Assembly: GCF_009712605.1 (NCBI RefSeq)
Contig: NZ_WASO01000001.1
Span: 744,001-808,000, forward strand
Direction: 5' to 3'
From: Paludibacter sp.
GTDB taxonomy: Bacteria; Bacteroidota; Bacteroidia; Bacteroidales; Paludibacteraceae
DNA length: 64,000 nt
Shown here piece after piece: positions 16,354-25,181 of this stretch (positions are counted from its first letter, which is position 1; each line of letters starts with the position of its first letter). The position numbers and the translations under genes were made by a program. The notes beneath the pieces were generated by a model. That model ran no database searches. It was not told the DNA's origin and saw only the letters and a list, made by a program, of their open reading frames with translations.

Positions 16354-18369
16354 ATGAAGAAAATGCAGAAAGAACGGTGTCTGCCCTGTTTCCGACGATG
16401 GGCAAGAACACCTTACGCAGTGTTCAACAGTTTAAGTGTTACAGTGAAAATCGGTGTGCTTGGCGCAGCCATGCTCACAATGGCCAATCAGAAAGCCGTG
16501 GCACAGGAAAATGTCAAAACGGCTCCCGATCCGGTGTTTCAGCTGGAAGAGGTGCAAATTAACAGCGATCTGCCACCGACAACCCAACAGTTGGTGAAAG
16601 TAGTTGCAGTGCTTACCCGCAAAGAGATTGAGCAAGCGGCGGTACAAAACGTTCAGGGCCTGTTGCGCTACGTTCAGGGAGTCGACCTGCGTACCCGCGG
16701 AACTGAAAATGTACAGGCCGATATTAGTCTTCGCGGCGGAACCTTCGATCAAACCGCCATCCTTCTCAACGGTGTCAACTTCACCGATCCCCAAACGGGA
16801 CACTTCAATTTAGACATTCCTTTAGACATTAATTTGATAGACCGCGTGGAGATTCTCTACGGACCGGGTGCCTGGACGGCAGGAGCTATTGCTTTCAGTG
16901 GCGCTATCAATATTGTCACCAAACAAATTATTCATAACGGATTCAACGCGCAAATCTCCGGCGGCGACTTCGGTTACCGGCAGGGAAGCACTGCGGGCTA
17001 TCTCAATACCGGCCCATGGCGCGTAATGGCAGCTGTCAACGGCACACGCAGTGACGGTTTTGCCCACGACTCTGATTTTAAAATTTTCAACGCATATACC
17101 GATGTGCGGTTTATCGACAACCGCATCGGACAGTTTTCGTTGCAGCTGGGTGTGCAGTCGAAAGATTTCGGAGCCAACACGTTTTATTCTCCGAAATATG
17201 TCGATCAGTACGAAGAGACCCGTTCTCTGATTGCTTCGTTGCAATATAAAAAACAAACCCGCCACTGGAAGCTGATGGCCTCGGGCTATTATCGTCGCCA
17301 TCACGACATGTTCGCCCTCTTTCGCGAGGGTGTGCCTGCTCCGCCGTGGTACGTTTCACCCAACTATCACCTTACCGACGTGATGGGTATTTCGGCACAG
17401 GCCAGTTACTCGTGGTGGGGCGGGGTCACCTCGCTGGCTGGAGACTTACGCTCTGAACATATTTTCAGTAACACGTTGGGAACCCCCATTTCTGCTCCGC
17501 ATTTCGATCCCTATTCAGATGCAAACGTATTTACAAAGTCTGCCGAACGCCGCATCGGTAGCGTGTCTGTAAAGCAGGTGAAAGAGTGGAAACAATGGAC
17601 TGTCAGCCTTGGTGCGATGGGAAGCGGCAATGACGATTACGGTTTTCATTTCTATGCAGGCGGCAATGTTGACTATGCAGTCACTCCCAAACTGACGTTG
17701 GGTACGTGGTTGCACAACTCTTACCGGATGCCAACCTTTACCGATCTCTATTATCAGAGCACCACACAACATGGTAATCCCAATTTGAAACCGGAAGATG
17801 CCTTCAATGTGGATGTGCATTTGTTGTGGACGCCCGATAAATGGACGGTGCGTGTGGCTGGTTTCAAACGTTACGGTCACAACATTATCGACTGGGTGCG
17901 CCTGCCCAACGAGTTGGTGTGGCATAGCGAGAACCTGACCGATGTCAATTCGCTCGGTAGCGAAGTTGCGGTCGATTACCGTCCGGCATGGCGATGGCTC
18001 GAGAACATCCACCTCGATTATACTTACCTGCATGTTTCGAAAGCAAGCAATCAGTACGTTTCGTCCTATTCTACCGACTACCTGCGTCATCAGGCCAAGA
18101 TGCGTATTTCGCAACCGATTATCGGCAAACTGTCGGCTGCATGGCAGCTGAGTCTCAACGATCGGGCAGGAACTTACGTGAATGTAGCTACAAATAAGGA
18201 GACAAATTTTAATGCCTATCTGTTGTGCGATCTGAAGTTACAATGGAAAGCAAAGTATTACCAGCTCTTTGCAGAGGCAACCAATCTGTTCAACACAACC
18301 TATTTCGACTTTGGTAACCTGCCCCAACCCGGGCGCTGGTTCAAAGTAGGAGTGTCGGTGGGTGTGTAA
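16354..18369 (+). CDS. TonB-dependent outer-membrane receptor, BtuB-like
   Basis: 671 residues. The N-terminus is unusually long for a signal sequence: about 30 charged residues (MKKMQKERCLPCFRRWARTP...) before the hydrophobic core VKIGVLGAAMLTMANQKAVAQ. The plug follows at about residues 70-190, with DISLRGGTFDQTAILLNGVN and RVEILYGPGAW; the rest is beta-barrel, ending GRWFKVGVSVGV. The layout resembles the vitamin B12 receptor class, but there is no room for a cobalamin riboswitch in the 52 bp upstream, so the ligand is open. It may be cotranscribed with the deacetylase. A perfect 14-bp terminator follows. Confidence 0.88.
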   Translation: MKKMQKERCLPCFRRWARTPYAVFNSLSVTVKIGVLGAAMLTMANQKAVAQENVKTAPDPVFQLEEVQINSDLPPTTQQLVKVVAVLTRKEIEQAAVQNVQGLLRYVQGVDLRTRGTENVQADISLRGGTFDQTAILLNGVNFTDPQTGHFNLDIPLDINLIDRVEILYGPGAWTAGAIAFSGAINIVTKQIIHNGFNAQISGGDFGYRQGSTAGYLNTGPWRVMAAVNGTRSDGFAHDSDFKIFNAYTDVRFIDNRIGQFSLQLGVQSKDFGANTFYSPKYVDQYEETRSLIASLQYKKQTRHWKLMASGYYRRHHDMFALFREGVPAPPWYVSPNYHLTDVMGISAQASYSWWGGVTSLAGDLRSEHIFSNTLGTPISAPHFDPYSDANVFTKSAERRIGSVSVKQVKEWKQWTVSLGAMGSGNDDYGFHFYAGGNVDYAVTPKLTLGTWLHNSYRMPTFTDLYYQSTTQHGNPNLKPEDAFNVDVHLLWTPDKWTVRVAGFKRYGHNIIDWVRLPNELVWHSENLTDVNSLGSEVAVDYRPAWRWLENIHLDYTYLHVSKASNQYVSSYSTDYLRHQAKMRISQPIIGKLSAAWQLSLNDRAGTYVNVATNKETNFNAYLLCDLKLQWKAKYYQLFAEATNLFNTTYFDFGNLPQPGRWFKVGVSVGV

Positions 18370-18376
18370 TGCAAAA

Positions 18377-18416
18377 TTACTTCCGCCAAATTACTTTCGT
18401 AGTTTGGCGGAAGTAA
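18377..18416. terminator. Bidirectional terminator between convergent genes
   Basis: A perfect 14-bp stem (18377-18390 with 18403-18416, TTACTTCCGCCAAA and its complement) around a 12-base loop, between the TonB receptor and the convergent thioredoxin-like gene. Confidence 0.85.
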
Positions 18417-18426
18417 CCGTTTGCTC

Positions 18427-19569
18427 TTATTTCTTCGTTAATGCGGACAATTTAGTGTAAATCAAATCTTCGAAGCGGTTGCTAAATCCTGAAACAATAT
18501 CAACAATCTTGTTGTCGGAATTTAGAAATAGTACCGAAGGCATTGTTAGGGATAAAGTTGTTGCTATTTTAGATTTGAGTTTTTCATTTTTTTCTTCCCC
18601 GGCTGAATAAACAATAGGTATTTTTATTTTTTTTGTCAGGGCATATTTTTTTAGCTGTTCTTTTGAATCAAGCGGATAACACACAAAGAAATTCACATCT
18701 TGTCTGCTCTTTAATTTGTTATATACGCTTTCGACGTGAGGAAGTGCCTGTAGGCAGTAACCGCATCGTATCATTGATAAATAGATTACTTTTATTTTTT
18801 TAGAGCTTGTCATTTGTATATGTTTACCCTCTAAATATTTGAACTGAAAGGATGGTAGGGTGTCTCCTAACCCAACTTTCTTGGTTGTTTTGCTGTGTTT
18901 GGTGTTTTCTGTAAAGTCGGAAGCATCCAATTTAATTCCGGTAACAAAATTTGAATAATAGTATTCTTGGATAAAAGGTTGGGTAGGATTGATTATTATT
19001 TTTGTCATTACCGGCAGAAAAGTCTTTTTTGATAAACATAAAAATTTGGGCGTTTTTTCTTCGGTCAATGTAAACTGAAAACAGGGTTCTCTGTTAATTA
19101 AGGTGTCGGATAATGCCTGTAGATGTTCGCTCTGAAGCATTTGTAGTATTGCGGGTAATTGTCCTTGGATCACAGCTTGTATTATTTCTTTAGCATTGGA
19201 ATTTATCTCACTTTTAGAATATGTAGTGTCAGAAGGTGTTTTTGTTTTTAGGTGGAAGAAATTTCCGTCGTAGCAGTACCAGGGTTGAACAATAACATGA
19301 AAGGTAGGGTGCATAAGACTGTCTTTTGCAATAAAATTATATCCGGTGAGGGTGTCTACACTGTTTTTCATAAAGGCATATTTCTCATACTGTTTTATGA
19401 ACAGAGTATCCTTATCTGTAGTTGCGTGGCCTTCTGTTGTTATGTGGAAACAATCATAGCCAATGGTTTTTTGATTTAGGAATAGCTGAGCCTTTTTAAT
19501 TGCGGGATTTTGTGCTGCGCAACTGAGGCAAACAATCAGAGATAAAAAAATAATTGCAGGTGTTTTCAT
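18427..19569 (-). CDS. Secreted thioredoxin-like (TlpA/ResA-type) protein
   Basis: 380 residues. The signal sequence MKTPAIIFLSLIVCLSCAAQ ends in a possible lipobox (LSC). The N-terminal two-thirds (residues 25-230) is a beta-rich domain I do not recognise. From about residue 235 a TlpA-like thioredoxin fold follows, with the redox pair in RCGYC near residue 265 and the cis-Pro region TMPSVLFL near residue 343. Such proteins reduce or isomerise disulfides in the periplasm. The gene is visibly more AT-rich than its neighbours, lies on the opposite strand from the surrounding genes, and is flanked on the far side by a remnant of a TonB-receptor end. I infer a later insertion. Confidence 0.75.
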   Translation of the reverse strand: MKTPAIIFLSLIVCLSCAAQNPAIKKAQLFLNQKTIGYDCFHITTEGHATTDKDTLFIKQYEKYAFMKNSVDTLTGYNFIAKDSLMHPTFHVIVQPWYCYDGNFFHLKTKTPSDTTYSKSEINSNAKEIIQAVIQGQLPAILQMLQSEHLQALSDTLINREPCFQFTLTEEKTPKFLCLSKKTFLPVMTKIIINPTQPFIQEYYYSNFVTGIKLDASDFTENTKHSKTTKKVGLGDTLPSFQFKYLEGKHIQMTSSKKIKVIYLSMIRCGYCLQALPHVESVYNKLKSRQDVNFFVCYPLDSKEQLKKYALTKKIKIPIVYSAGEEKNEKLKSKIATTLSLTMPSVLFLNSDNKIVDIVSGFSNRFEDLIYTKLSALTKK

Positions 19570-19780
19570 AAGATAATAAGATTTGAAAATTTAATGGTAT
19601 ATGGGAAAACGGTTGAGTGTAATGGAATTGTGAATTTGCCTCAGAAGGGAGAAATCGTTATTTCTCTTAAGGTTAGAATCGTGTTGGTAGGATGCGACAC
19701 AAATATATGTATATATTTTTACCAAAAAGCACATTAAATAAAATTAATATTTATATTAATAATGGGTGCATTTGTAAATC

Positions 19781-19822
19781 GGGAGGCGCTGGTTCAAAGC
19801 CGGAGTATTGGTGAATGTGTAA
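19781..19822 (+). pseudogene. Remnant of a TonB-receptor 3' end
   Basis: Fourteen codons read GRRWFKAGVLVNV and a stop. The intact receptor at 16354-18369 ends GRWFKVGVSVGV and a stop; by eye 33 of 40 bases around the shared part match, in the same strand and frame. An in-frame stop lies just upstream, so nothing longer is encoded. A terminator follows at 19846-19871, as after a real gene. Confidence 0.65.
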
Positions 19823-19845
19823 TAATATTCTTTGGTGTGATCCGG

Positions 19846-19871
19846 GAAGCCTCTGTTTTTACAGGGGCTTC
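19846..19871 (+). terminator. Rho-independent terminator behind the receptor remnant
   Basis: A 10-bp stem with one wobble pair (GAAGCCTCTG, 19846-19855; CAGGGGCTTC, 19862-19871), followed by a T-rich stretch. No intact plus-strand gene ends before it, so it probably belonged to the lost receptor gene. Confidence 0.75.
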
Positions 19872-19904
19872 TTTGCTTTACGGGTAGAATTTCCGATAAA
19901 TTCT

Positions 19905-19934
19905 AATTTTCTCCAAAATTGAATCTTACCTTTG
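19905..19934 (+). promoter_or_regulatory. Promoter and candidate operator of the two-component genes
   Basis: AATTTTCTCCAAA at 19905-19917, then 9 bases, then the -7 box TACCTTTG at 19927-19934. The same 13-mer with the same 9-base spacing precedes the TonB receptor at 21984. Its place next to the -33 region suits binding by an OmpR-family activator; I infer autoregulation by the adjacent regulator. Confidence 0.65.
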
Positions 19935-19941
19935 CAACGCA

Positions 19942-20625
19942 ATGAAGTTATTAGTTGTTGAAGATGAAGACGGACTGAGGGAAACTATTGTGAGTTTTCT
20001 CGAAGAGGAAGGTTACCAGTGCGAACAGGCAACCCGGCTCAATGTGGCTCTGAATAAGGTGTCCGACTACGAGTATGATTGTGTGCTGGTCGATATTGGG
20101 TTGCCTGACGGAAGTGGATTGCAGCTGATTAGCGAAATCAAAAGGATAGCCCCGACTACCGGTGTGCTTGTACTTTCGGCTCGAAACTCACTGGACGATA
20201 AGGTTGCCGGCCTCGAATTGGGGGCGGATGACTATCTTGCCAAGCCGTTTCATCTGGCAGAACTAAATGCGCGTATTAAATCGATTCTGCGACGGGTAAA
20301 GTACGACGGTAAAATTGAGGTGAATATTGAACGGTTGAGAATACTCCCTGAATCCCGTCAGGTTTTCTTTGACAACGAAGCGGTTGCGCTTACCAAAAAG
20401 GAGTTCGATTTACTGGCCTTTTTTGCGGCAAATTCCAATCGGGTATTGACCAAAGAATCAATTGCCGAACATCTGTGGGGCGATTTTGCTGATGCCGCTG
20501 ATACCTTCGATTTCGTCTACTCGCAAATCAAAAATTTACGTCGGAAGTTGCTCGAAAAAACGGGCGTCGATTATTTTAAAAACGTGTACGGCATTGGTTA
20601 TATGTTTCAAACGGGAAAAGGATGA
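19942..20625 (+). CDS. OmpR-family response regulator
   Basis: 227 residues. The receiver domain has the acidic pair in VVEDEDG, the phosphoacceptor Asp51 (LVDIGLPDG) and Lys101 (LAKPF). A winged-helix DNA-binding domain follows from about residue 130, with LTKKEFDLLAFFA and the ending FKNVYGIGYMF. It overlaps the kinase gene by 4 bp (ATGA), so the two are coupled in translation. The promoter carries a 13-bp motif shared with the TonB receptor two genes downstream, which makes that receptor its likely target. The stimulus is unknown. Confidence 0.95.
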   Translation: MKLLVVEDEDGLRETIVSFLEEEGYQCEQATRLNVALNKVSDYEYDCVLVDIGLPDGSGLQLISEIKRIAPTTGVLVLSARNSLDDKVAGLELGADDYLAKPFHLAELNARIKSILRRVKYDGKIEVNIERLRILPESRQVFFDNEAVALTKKEFDLLAFFAANSNRVLTKESIAEHLWGDFADAADTFDFVYSQIKNLRRKLLEKTGVDYFKNVYGIGYMFQTGKG

Positions 20626-21878
20626 AGTTACAGGCGAAAATAAACCGGCGATTTATCACGTTACTGCTGCTTGTTTTTGTGGTGGCGGGGTGCGGACTTT
20701 ACTTTATCCTTACGGCTGTAATCGATTTTAATATCGACGAGATACTCTCGAACCGGGCCGAAACCGTGCAATCTTCGTTGCATCAGAACAAAATAGCTCT
20801 TCCTTTTCACTCTCCCGATCAAACTATCGACATACAGCCCTCGAACGAGCAAAGCACCGAAAGACAGTTTTCGGATACTACCATTTATGCCGCGAGCGAA
20901 AAAAGCATGGTGCCGGCTCGTAAACTGGTTTTTCCGGACAGGGTGAATGGGAACACATACAAGGTTACGCTGGTGTTGTCGCATCTGGAAGCCGACGATT
21001 TTGTGGGGGTAGCGTTCTGGTTTATGCTGGGCACTTTTGTGCTCATCATTCTGGCGCTTTACTTCCTGAACCGTAAATTGTCGGCTACCATCTGGAATCC
21101 TTTTTATCGGACGTTGAAAGAATTGAAGGACTTCAAAGTGGATCAAAAAACAGACAAGGGATTGCCCTCGTCGACGATTGATGAGTTTGATCAGATGAAC
21201 AACGTGCTAAACCAAATGATGCGGAAAATGACGGATGACTATGCCAACCTGAAAGAGTTTTCAGAGAATGCATCGCACGAAATGCAGACGCCACTGGCTG
21301 TGGTGAAATCGAAGCTGGAAACATTACTAACCGACCGGAGTTTATCCGAAGACCATCGCAGGCAGGTGCAAACGGCTTATGACGCAGCCTCGCGGGTGTC
21401 GAAGTTGGGGCAGACGTTGCTGTTGCTTTCCAAAATCGAAAACAACCAGTTTGTTGAAAAACGAGGCATTGATCTGAGCGCTTTGGTTGCAGAGCGGTTG
21501 GACGAGCTGGATGAGTTGCTGGCGCTTCGCAATATTGCGGTGGTTCGTGATTTGCAAACACCTTTTGCGGTAAATATGAATCCCATGCTGGCCGATCTGC
21601 TGGTGACCAACCTGTTGGGAAATGCCATCAAGCATAATATCGATGACGGATTCATCCACGTTACGTCACAGGCTTCGAAGCTGATTTTCAGAAATACCGG
21701 AAAGATGTTGCAGGGTGATTCCCAAAGCCTGTTCTCGCGTTTTGCCAAAGAGGGCGTTACAAAAGATTCCAGCGGATTGGGCTTGTCTATTGTGGCCGAA
21801 ATTTGCAAAGTCTCTTCTTTGTCGATCGATTATACTTGCCTTGAAGGCGTACATTGCTTAACCCTCTCCTTGCGATAA
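20622..21878 (+). CDS. Sensor histidine kinase
   Basis: 418 residues. Membrane segments lie at about 12-32 and 132-150, enclosing a roughly 100-residue periplasmic sensor region. The phosphoacceptor is His219 in NASHEMQTPLAVVKSKLETL. The ATPase domain has NLLGNAIKHN (N box), a short RNTGKML at the G1 position where DTGxGI is usual, LFSRF (F box) and SSGLGLSIV (G2 box). The shortened G1 box and compact C-terminus are features of a known group of Bacteroidetes kinases. It partners the overlapping OmpR-type regulator. Confidence 0.93.
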   Translation: MKLQAKINRRFITLLLLVFVVAGCGLYFILTAVIDFNIDEILSNRAETVQSSLHQNKIALPFHSPDQTIDIQPSNEQSTERQFSDTTIYAASEKSMVPARKLVFPDRVNGNTYKVTLVLSHLEADDFVGVAFWFMLGTFVLIILALYFLNRKLSATIWNPFYRTLKELKDFKVDQKTDKGLPSSTIDEFDQMNNVLNQMMRKMTDDYANLKEFSENASHEMQTPLAVVKSKLETLLTDRSLSEDHRRQVQTAYDAASRVSKLGQTLLLLSKIENNQFVEKRGIDLSALVAERLDELDELLALRNIAVVRDLQTPFAVNMNPMLADLLVTNLLGNAIKHNIDDGFIHVTSQASKLIFRNTGKMLQGDSQSLFSRFAKEGVTKDSSGLGLSIVAEICKVSSLSIDYTCLEGVHCLTLSLR

Positions 21879-21922
21879 TTACAGTATTTTTGTGAAATGG
21901 GTCGTTTTGACCGGAAATTTCC

Positions 21923-21952
21923 AATTTTCTCCAAAGTCGTATTCTAATTTTG
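21923..21952 (+). promoter_or_regulatory. Promoter and candidate operator of the second TonB receptor
   Basis: AATTTTCTCCAAA at 21923-21935, 9 bases, then the -7 box TAATTTTG at 21945-21952. Both the 13-mer and the spacing are identical to those upstream of the response regulator (19905-19934). Confidence 0.65.
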
Positions 21953-21983
21953 TGGCATCAAATTTTCTAAATAGTTCAAATTG

Positions 21984-24119
21984 ATGAAGAAGTTATTGTT
22001 ACTGTTTGGCCTGGTGTGCCAGTGCGCCCTTTTTGCACAACAACAGGTGTCGGTGAGCGTGAAGGATGCGCAAACGAAGGAGACGTTAATCGGGGCGGCC
22101 GTGACGGTGTCAGGTACATCGACGGGTGCTGTAACCGATGGAAAGGGTGTTGCGACGCTGAATATTTCCGGCGCATTGCCGGCATCACTTAAGGTCCAGT
22201 ATGTGGGCTACGAAATAGAGGAAGTGAAAGTGGACAAGCCTGGTCGGCAGGAGGTATTTTTGCAACCTGCATCGGAACATCTCGACGAGGTAACTGTTAC
22301 TTCGGTGCGTACCAATTCGCGCATCGAGGCCATTCCAACCCGGATTGAAGTACTGGGACTGGAAGATACGCAGGAGGAAAATGGCATTATGCCGGGCAAT
22401 ATTTCGAGCTTGCTTGGCGATATAGCCGGAATTCAGATGCAGGAGGTGAGCGCCGCTTCGGGCAATACATACGCCCGCATTCAGGGACTGAACGGTCGTT
22501 ACACGCAGTTGCTGAAAGACGGACTGCCGCTTTACGGTGGTTTGTCGGGCAATTTCGGCATTATGCAGGTGCCGCCGCTTGACCTGAAACAGATTGAAAT
22601 CATCAAAGGTTCCTGTTCTACCCTGTACGGTGGCGATGCTATTGGTGGTATTATTAACTTAGTGAGCAAAGATCCTATGCCTCAACAGGAGCTGAGCGCC
22701 ACTATCAACGAGACTTCACTACACGAAACCAACCTGAATGTTTATCTGGCGAAGAAATATAAAACGTTCGGATATACCCTGTTTGCAGGTCAAACATGGC
22801 GGCAGGCGACGGATGTGAATGGTGACGGACTGAGCGAATCGTCAAGGGTGCGCAGCACGGTGATTCATCCGAAATTCCAGTTTTACCTCGATCCGCGCTC
22901 CACGTTAACCGTGGATTATACCGGAACGTTCGATAATCGCAAGGGTGGGGACATGCGCTACCTTTCGTCGGGCAACGGAGCCTACTATCATGTGGGAACG
23001 CAGTCCGACCGGCATAGCATGACGGCTAAATATGTGAACAACCTGTCGTCGACCAGCAATATTACCGTAAAAGCGAGCGGCAGTAATCTCGACCAAACAA
23101 TTGATACCCGCGGGTATAATTTCAATGCAAATCAATTGCTCTACTATTCGGAGCTCTCCTATTTTCGTCAGTTCGACAAAATGAACTGGGTGGTCGGAGC
23201 TAATTTTAACGGCGATCAGTTTCACAACCGTTCGGCTCAGATTCTTCTCAATGGTTATTCCTACAACACCCTTGGCGGTTTTGTGCAAAACACTTACAAT
23301 CCGATGCCGGCGCTCACCATCGAAAGCGGTTTGCGGGCAGACCATCAGAACAAATACGGTTGGTTTGTGTTGCCCCGCCTTTCGGTGATGTACAAGTTCA
23401 GCAAGGTGTGGACGGCGCGTGTCAACGGTGGACTGGGTTATATGACGCCCAATCCACTCAACTATCTCGATCTGGAACAAGATTTGAACCGCCTGACTTT
23501 CGTGTCGGGGCTGAAGCCGGAACGCTCGCACGGGGTGAATGCTGATGTCAATTTTCAGAAACGCATCGGCGATGTAACGCTCAACCTGAATCAGGCCTTT
23601 TTTGCCTCGTTTATCAACTCTCCGGTCGACAGCCTGTCAGGATTTCCGGGGGTGGTGCTTTACAATGCTCATAAAGCCCTGCGAACTCTCGGTGCGCAAA
23701 CCTATATGCGACTGACCGTGGATGACTGGGAGATTTACCTCAGTTATGTTTATACGCATGTCAATAAGCTCTACAACGGCGATCACCAGCAACCTATCTG
23801 TACGCCGCGGCATAACCTGTCGAACACGATGATGTACGAACTTAGTAAAAACTGGAGTGTGGGTCTCGAAAACTCGCTGGTGGCCGGACAAATCAATCAG
23901 GATTATCAGTCGGTGAAAGCCTACTATATTATGGCAGCCATGCTTAGATACTCGACGGGTCATCTTACGGCGGTGCTCAATGGTGAAAACTTGATGAATG
24001 TACGTCAAAGTCGCTACGAACCCATCTTTGACGGCACCATTGACAATCCGCAGATGCGGCAACTCTGGGCACCCATTGAAGGACGTATTCTTAACTTATC
24101 GTTGACCTGGAAACTTTAG
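21984..24119 (+). CDS. TonB-dependent receptor with carboxypeptidase-like N-domain
   Basis: 711 residues. The frame opens at a TTG, and I chose the ATG directly after it (21984). Signal peptide MKKLLLLFGLVCQCALFAQ; a CarboxypepD_reg-like domain at about 22-105 (VSVKDAQTKETLIGAAVTV); a plug at about 110-230 (ARIQGLNGRYTQLLKDGLPL, IEIIKGSCSTLYGGDAIGG); then the barrel, ending LNLSLTWKL. Small TonB receptors with this architecture import metal complexes or cofactors. No SusD partner is present, so a glycan role is less likely. The upstream regulator pair and shared promoter motif suggest ligand-responsive control. Confidence 0.92.
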   Translation: MKKLLLLFGLVCQCALFAQQQVSVSVKDAQTKETLIGAAVTVSGTSTGAVTDGKGVATLNISGALPASLKVQYVGYEIEEVKVDKPGRQEVFLQPASEHLDEVTVTSVRTNSRIEAIPTRIEVLGLEDTQEENGIMPGNISSLLGDIAGIQMQEVSAASGNTYARIQGLNGRYTQLLKDGLPLYGGLSGNFGIMQVPPLDLKQIEIIKGSCSTLYGGDAIGGIINLVSKDPMPQQELSATINETSLHETNLNVYLAKKYKTFGYTLFAGQTWRQATDVNGDGLSESSRVRSTVIHPKFQFYLDPRSTLTVDYTGTFDNRKGGDMRYLSSGNGAYYHVGTQSDRHSMTAKYVNNLSSTSNITVKASGSNLDQTIDTRGYNFNANQLLYYSELSYFRQFDKMNWVVGANFNGDQFHNRSAQILLNGYSYNTLGGFVQNTYNPMPALTIESGLRADHQNKYGWFVLPRLSVMYKFSKVWTARVNGGLGYMTPNPLNYLDLEQDLNRLTFVSGLKPERSHGVNADVNFQKRIGDVTLNLNQAFFASFINSPVDSLSGFPGVVLYNAHKALRTLGAQTYMRLTVDDWEIYLSYVYTHVNKLYNGDHQQPICTPRHNLSNTMMYELSKNWSVGLENSLVAGQINQDYQSVKAYYIMAAMLRYSTGHLTAVLNGENLMNVRQSRYEPIFDGTIDNPQMRQLWAPIEGRILNLSLTWKL

Positions 24120-24187
24120 CATGATTCTGCTGAGCTGTCGTGAGGACGGAAAGAGAACAATACATTCCATTCTCTTTGTTTTTTTTC

Positions 24188-24195
24188 TACCTTTG
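24188..24195 (+). promoter_or_regulatory. Promoter -7 box of the DUF2461 gene
   Basis: TACCTTTG, 26 bp before the ATG at 24221, inside the longer open frame; it supports the downstream start. Confidence 0.65.
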
Positions 24196-24220
24196 TTTTT
24201 CAATCATAAATAAAGAAACG

Positions 24221-24901
24221 ATGAGAACAGCCGAAATACTACAATTTCTCACGCAGTTGAGGGATAATAATAGCCGTGAGTGGTTTGCCACGCAGAAGGA
24301 TTACTGCAAGGAACTGCAAAAAGATTTTGAAAAACTAACGCAGGAAGTTATCGAAGGAATCGCTACTTTCGATCCCGAAATAAAGGGGCTGGATGCCAAA
24401 AATTGCATTTTCCGCCTTTATCGTGATACCCGTTTTTCGCCAGACAAGACGCCGTATAAATCGCACTTTGGAGCTTACATGGCCTCCAAAGGCGGGCGTA
24501 AAAGCCCTCGGGCAGGCTATTATTTACACCTCGAACCGGGTAACTCGTTTATCAGTGGCGGTGTTTACATGCCCGAAGCCGATGTGCTGAAGGCTTTGCG
24601 AATGGCGATTTACGAAAACATCGACGAGTGGCTCGAAATCACGGGTGAACCTTTTGCCTCCGTATTTCCCGATATGTATGGTGAAGACGATAAACTGAAG
24701 AAAGTGCCGCTTGGCTTCCCGAAAGACTGGCCTCACGGTGAGTTGCTCAAGTATAAGCATTACGCGTTTGGGCGAAATATCCCCGACGAATTCTATTCGC
24801 AGCAGGAAATTGTGCCACAATTGATCGAATATTATAAGTATCTTCAGCCCTTGCATCGCTTTTTGAATTTTACGGTGGATGAGGTGCTGAATTTGGGGTA
24901 G
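24221..24901 (+). CDS. DUF2461 family protein
   Basis: 226 residues of the widespread DUF2461 (TIGR02453) family of unknown function. Typical blocks are NNSREWFATQKDYC near residue 17, the RDTRFSPDKTPYKSHFGA block near residue 70, and YYLHLEPGNSFISGGVYMPE near residue 103. It has no signal peptide, so it is cytoplasmic. The start was chosen by the promoter at 24188; the upstream extension is hydrophobic and spurious. A 17-bp stem terminator follows, so it is a single-gene unit. Confidence 0.85.
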   Translation: MRTAEILQFLTQLRDNNSREWFATQKDYCKELQKDFEKLTQEVIEGIATFDPEIKGLDAKNCIFRLYRDTRFSPDKTPYKSHFGAYMASKGGRKSPRAGYYLHLEPGNSFISGGVYMPEADVLKALRMAIYENIDEWLEITGEPFASVFPDMYGEDDKLKKVPLGFPKDWPHGELLKYKHYAFGRNIPDEFYSQQEIVPQLIEYYKYLQPLHRFLNFTVDEVLNLG

Positions 24902-24928
24902 TCTTCCTGTTTTTACCCTTAATTTGTA

Positions 24929-24977
24929 AAATAACCCTATATTTTTTGATGTTCAGTCGGAAAATATAGGGTTATTT
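24929..24977 (+). terminator. Terminator hairpin after the DUF2461 gene
   Basis: A perfect 17-bp stem (24929-24945 with 24961-24977) with a 15-base loop, AT-rich at its base. Confidence 0.75.
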
Positions 24978-25098
24978 GTTTGTTGGAGGGTATTTTTAAA
25001 GGGGGTATGAAAATGCAAATTGAAATATAAAGTGCTATTTGATTGAAAATTTGAGATTATTGTCTTTCTTTAGGCTTGCAGTTGTAACTCAAAGATGC

Positions 25099-25106
25099 TA
25101 TTTTTG
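25099..25106 (+). promoter_or_regulatory. Promoter -7 box of the yhcH-glgB cluster
   Basis: TATTTTTG, 75 bp before the ATG at 25182. Confidence 0.55.
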
Positions 25107-25181
25107 TAACACAGTTAATTTGGAAGAATTGTAATTAACCCTTATTTGTCATGCTTGCCATGACGAAACAAAAACTACGAT

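Larger units (their letters stand above)
19570..19941. other. 372-bp gap: AT-rich stretch, receptor remnant, terminator and promoter
   Basis: Positions 19570-19770 are AT-rich with no gene. The rest contains the TonB-receptor remnant, its terminator and the response-regulator promoter, listed separately. Confidence 0.6.

Noticed and set aside
19781-19822. Receptor-tail remnant considered as chance similarity
   Set aside because: Kept as a finding because frame, stop codon and following terminator all agree; but it is short, so chance is not fully excluded.
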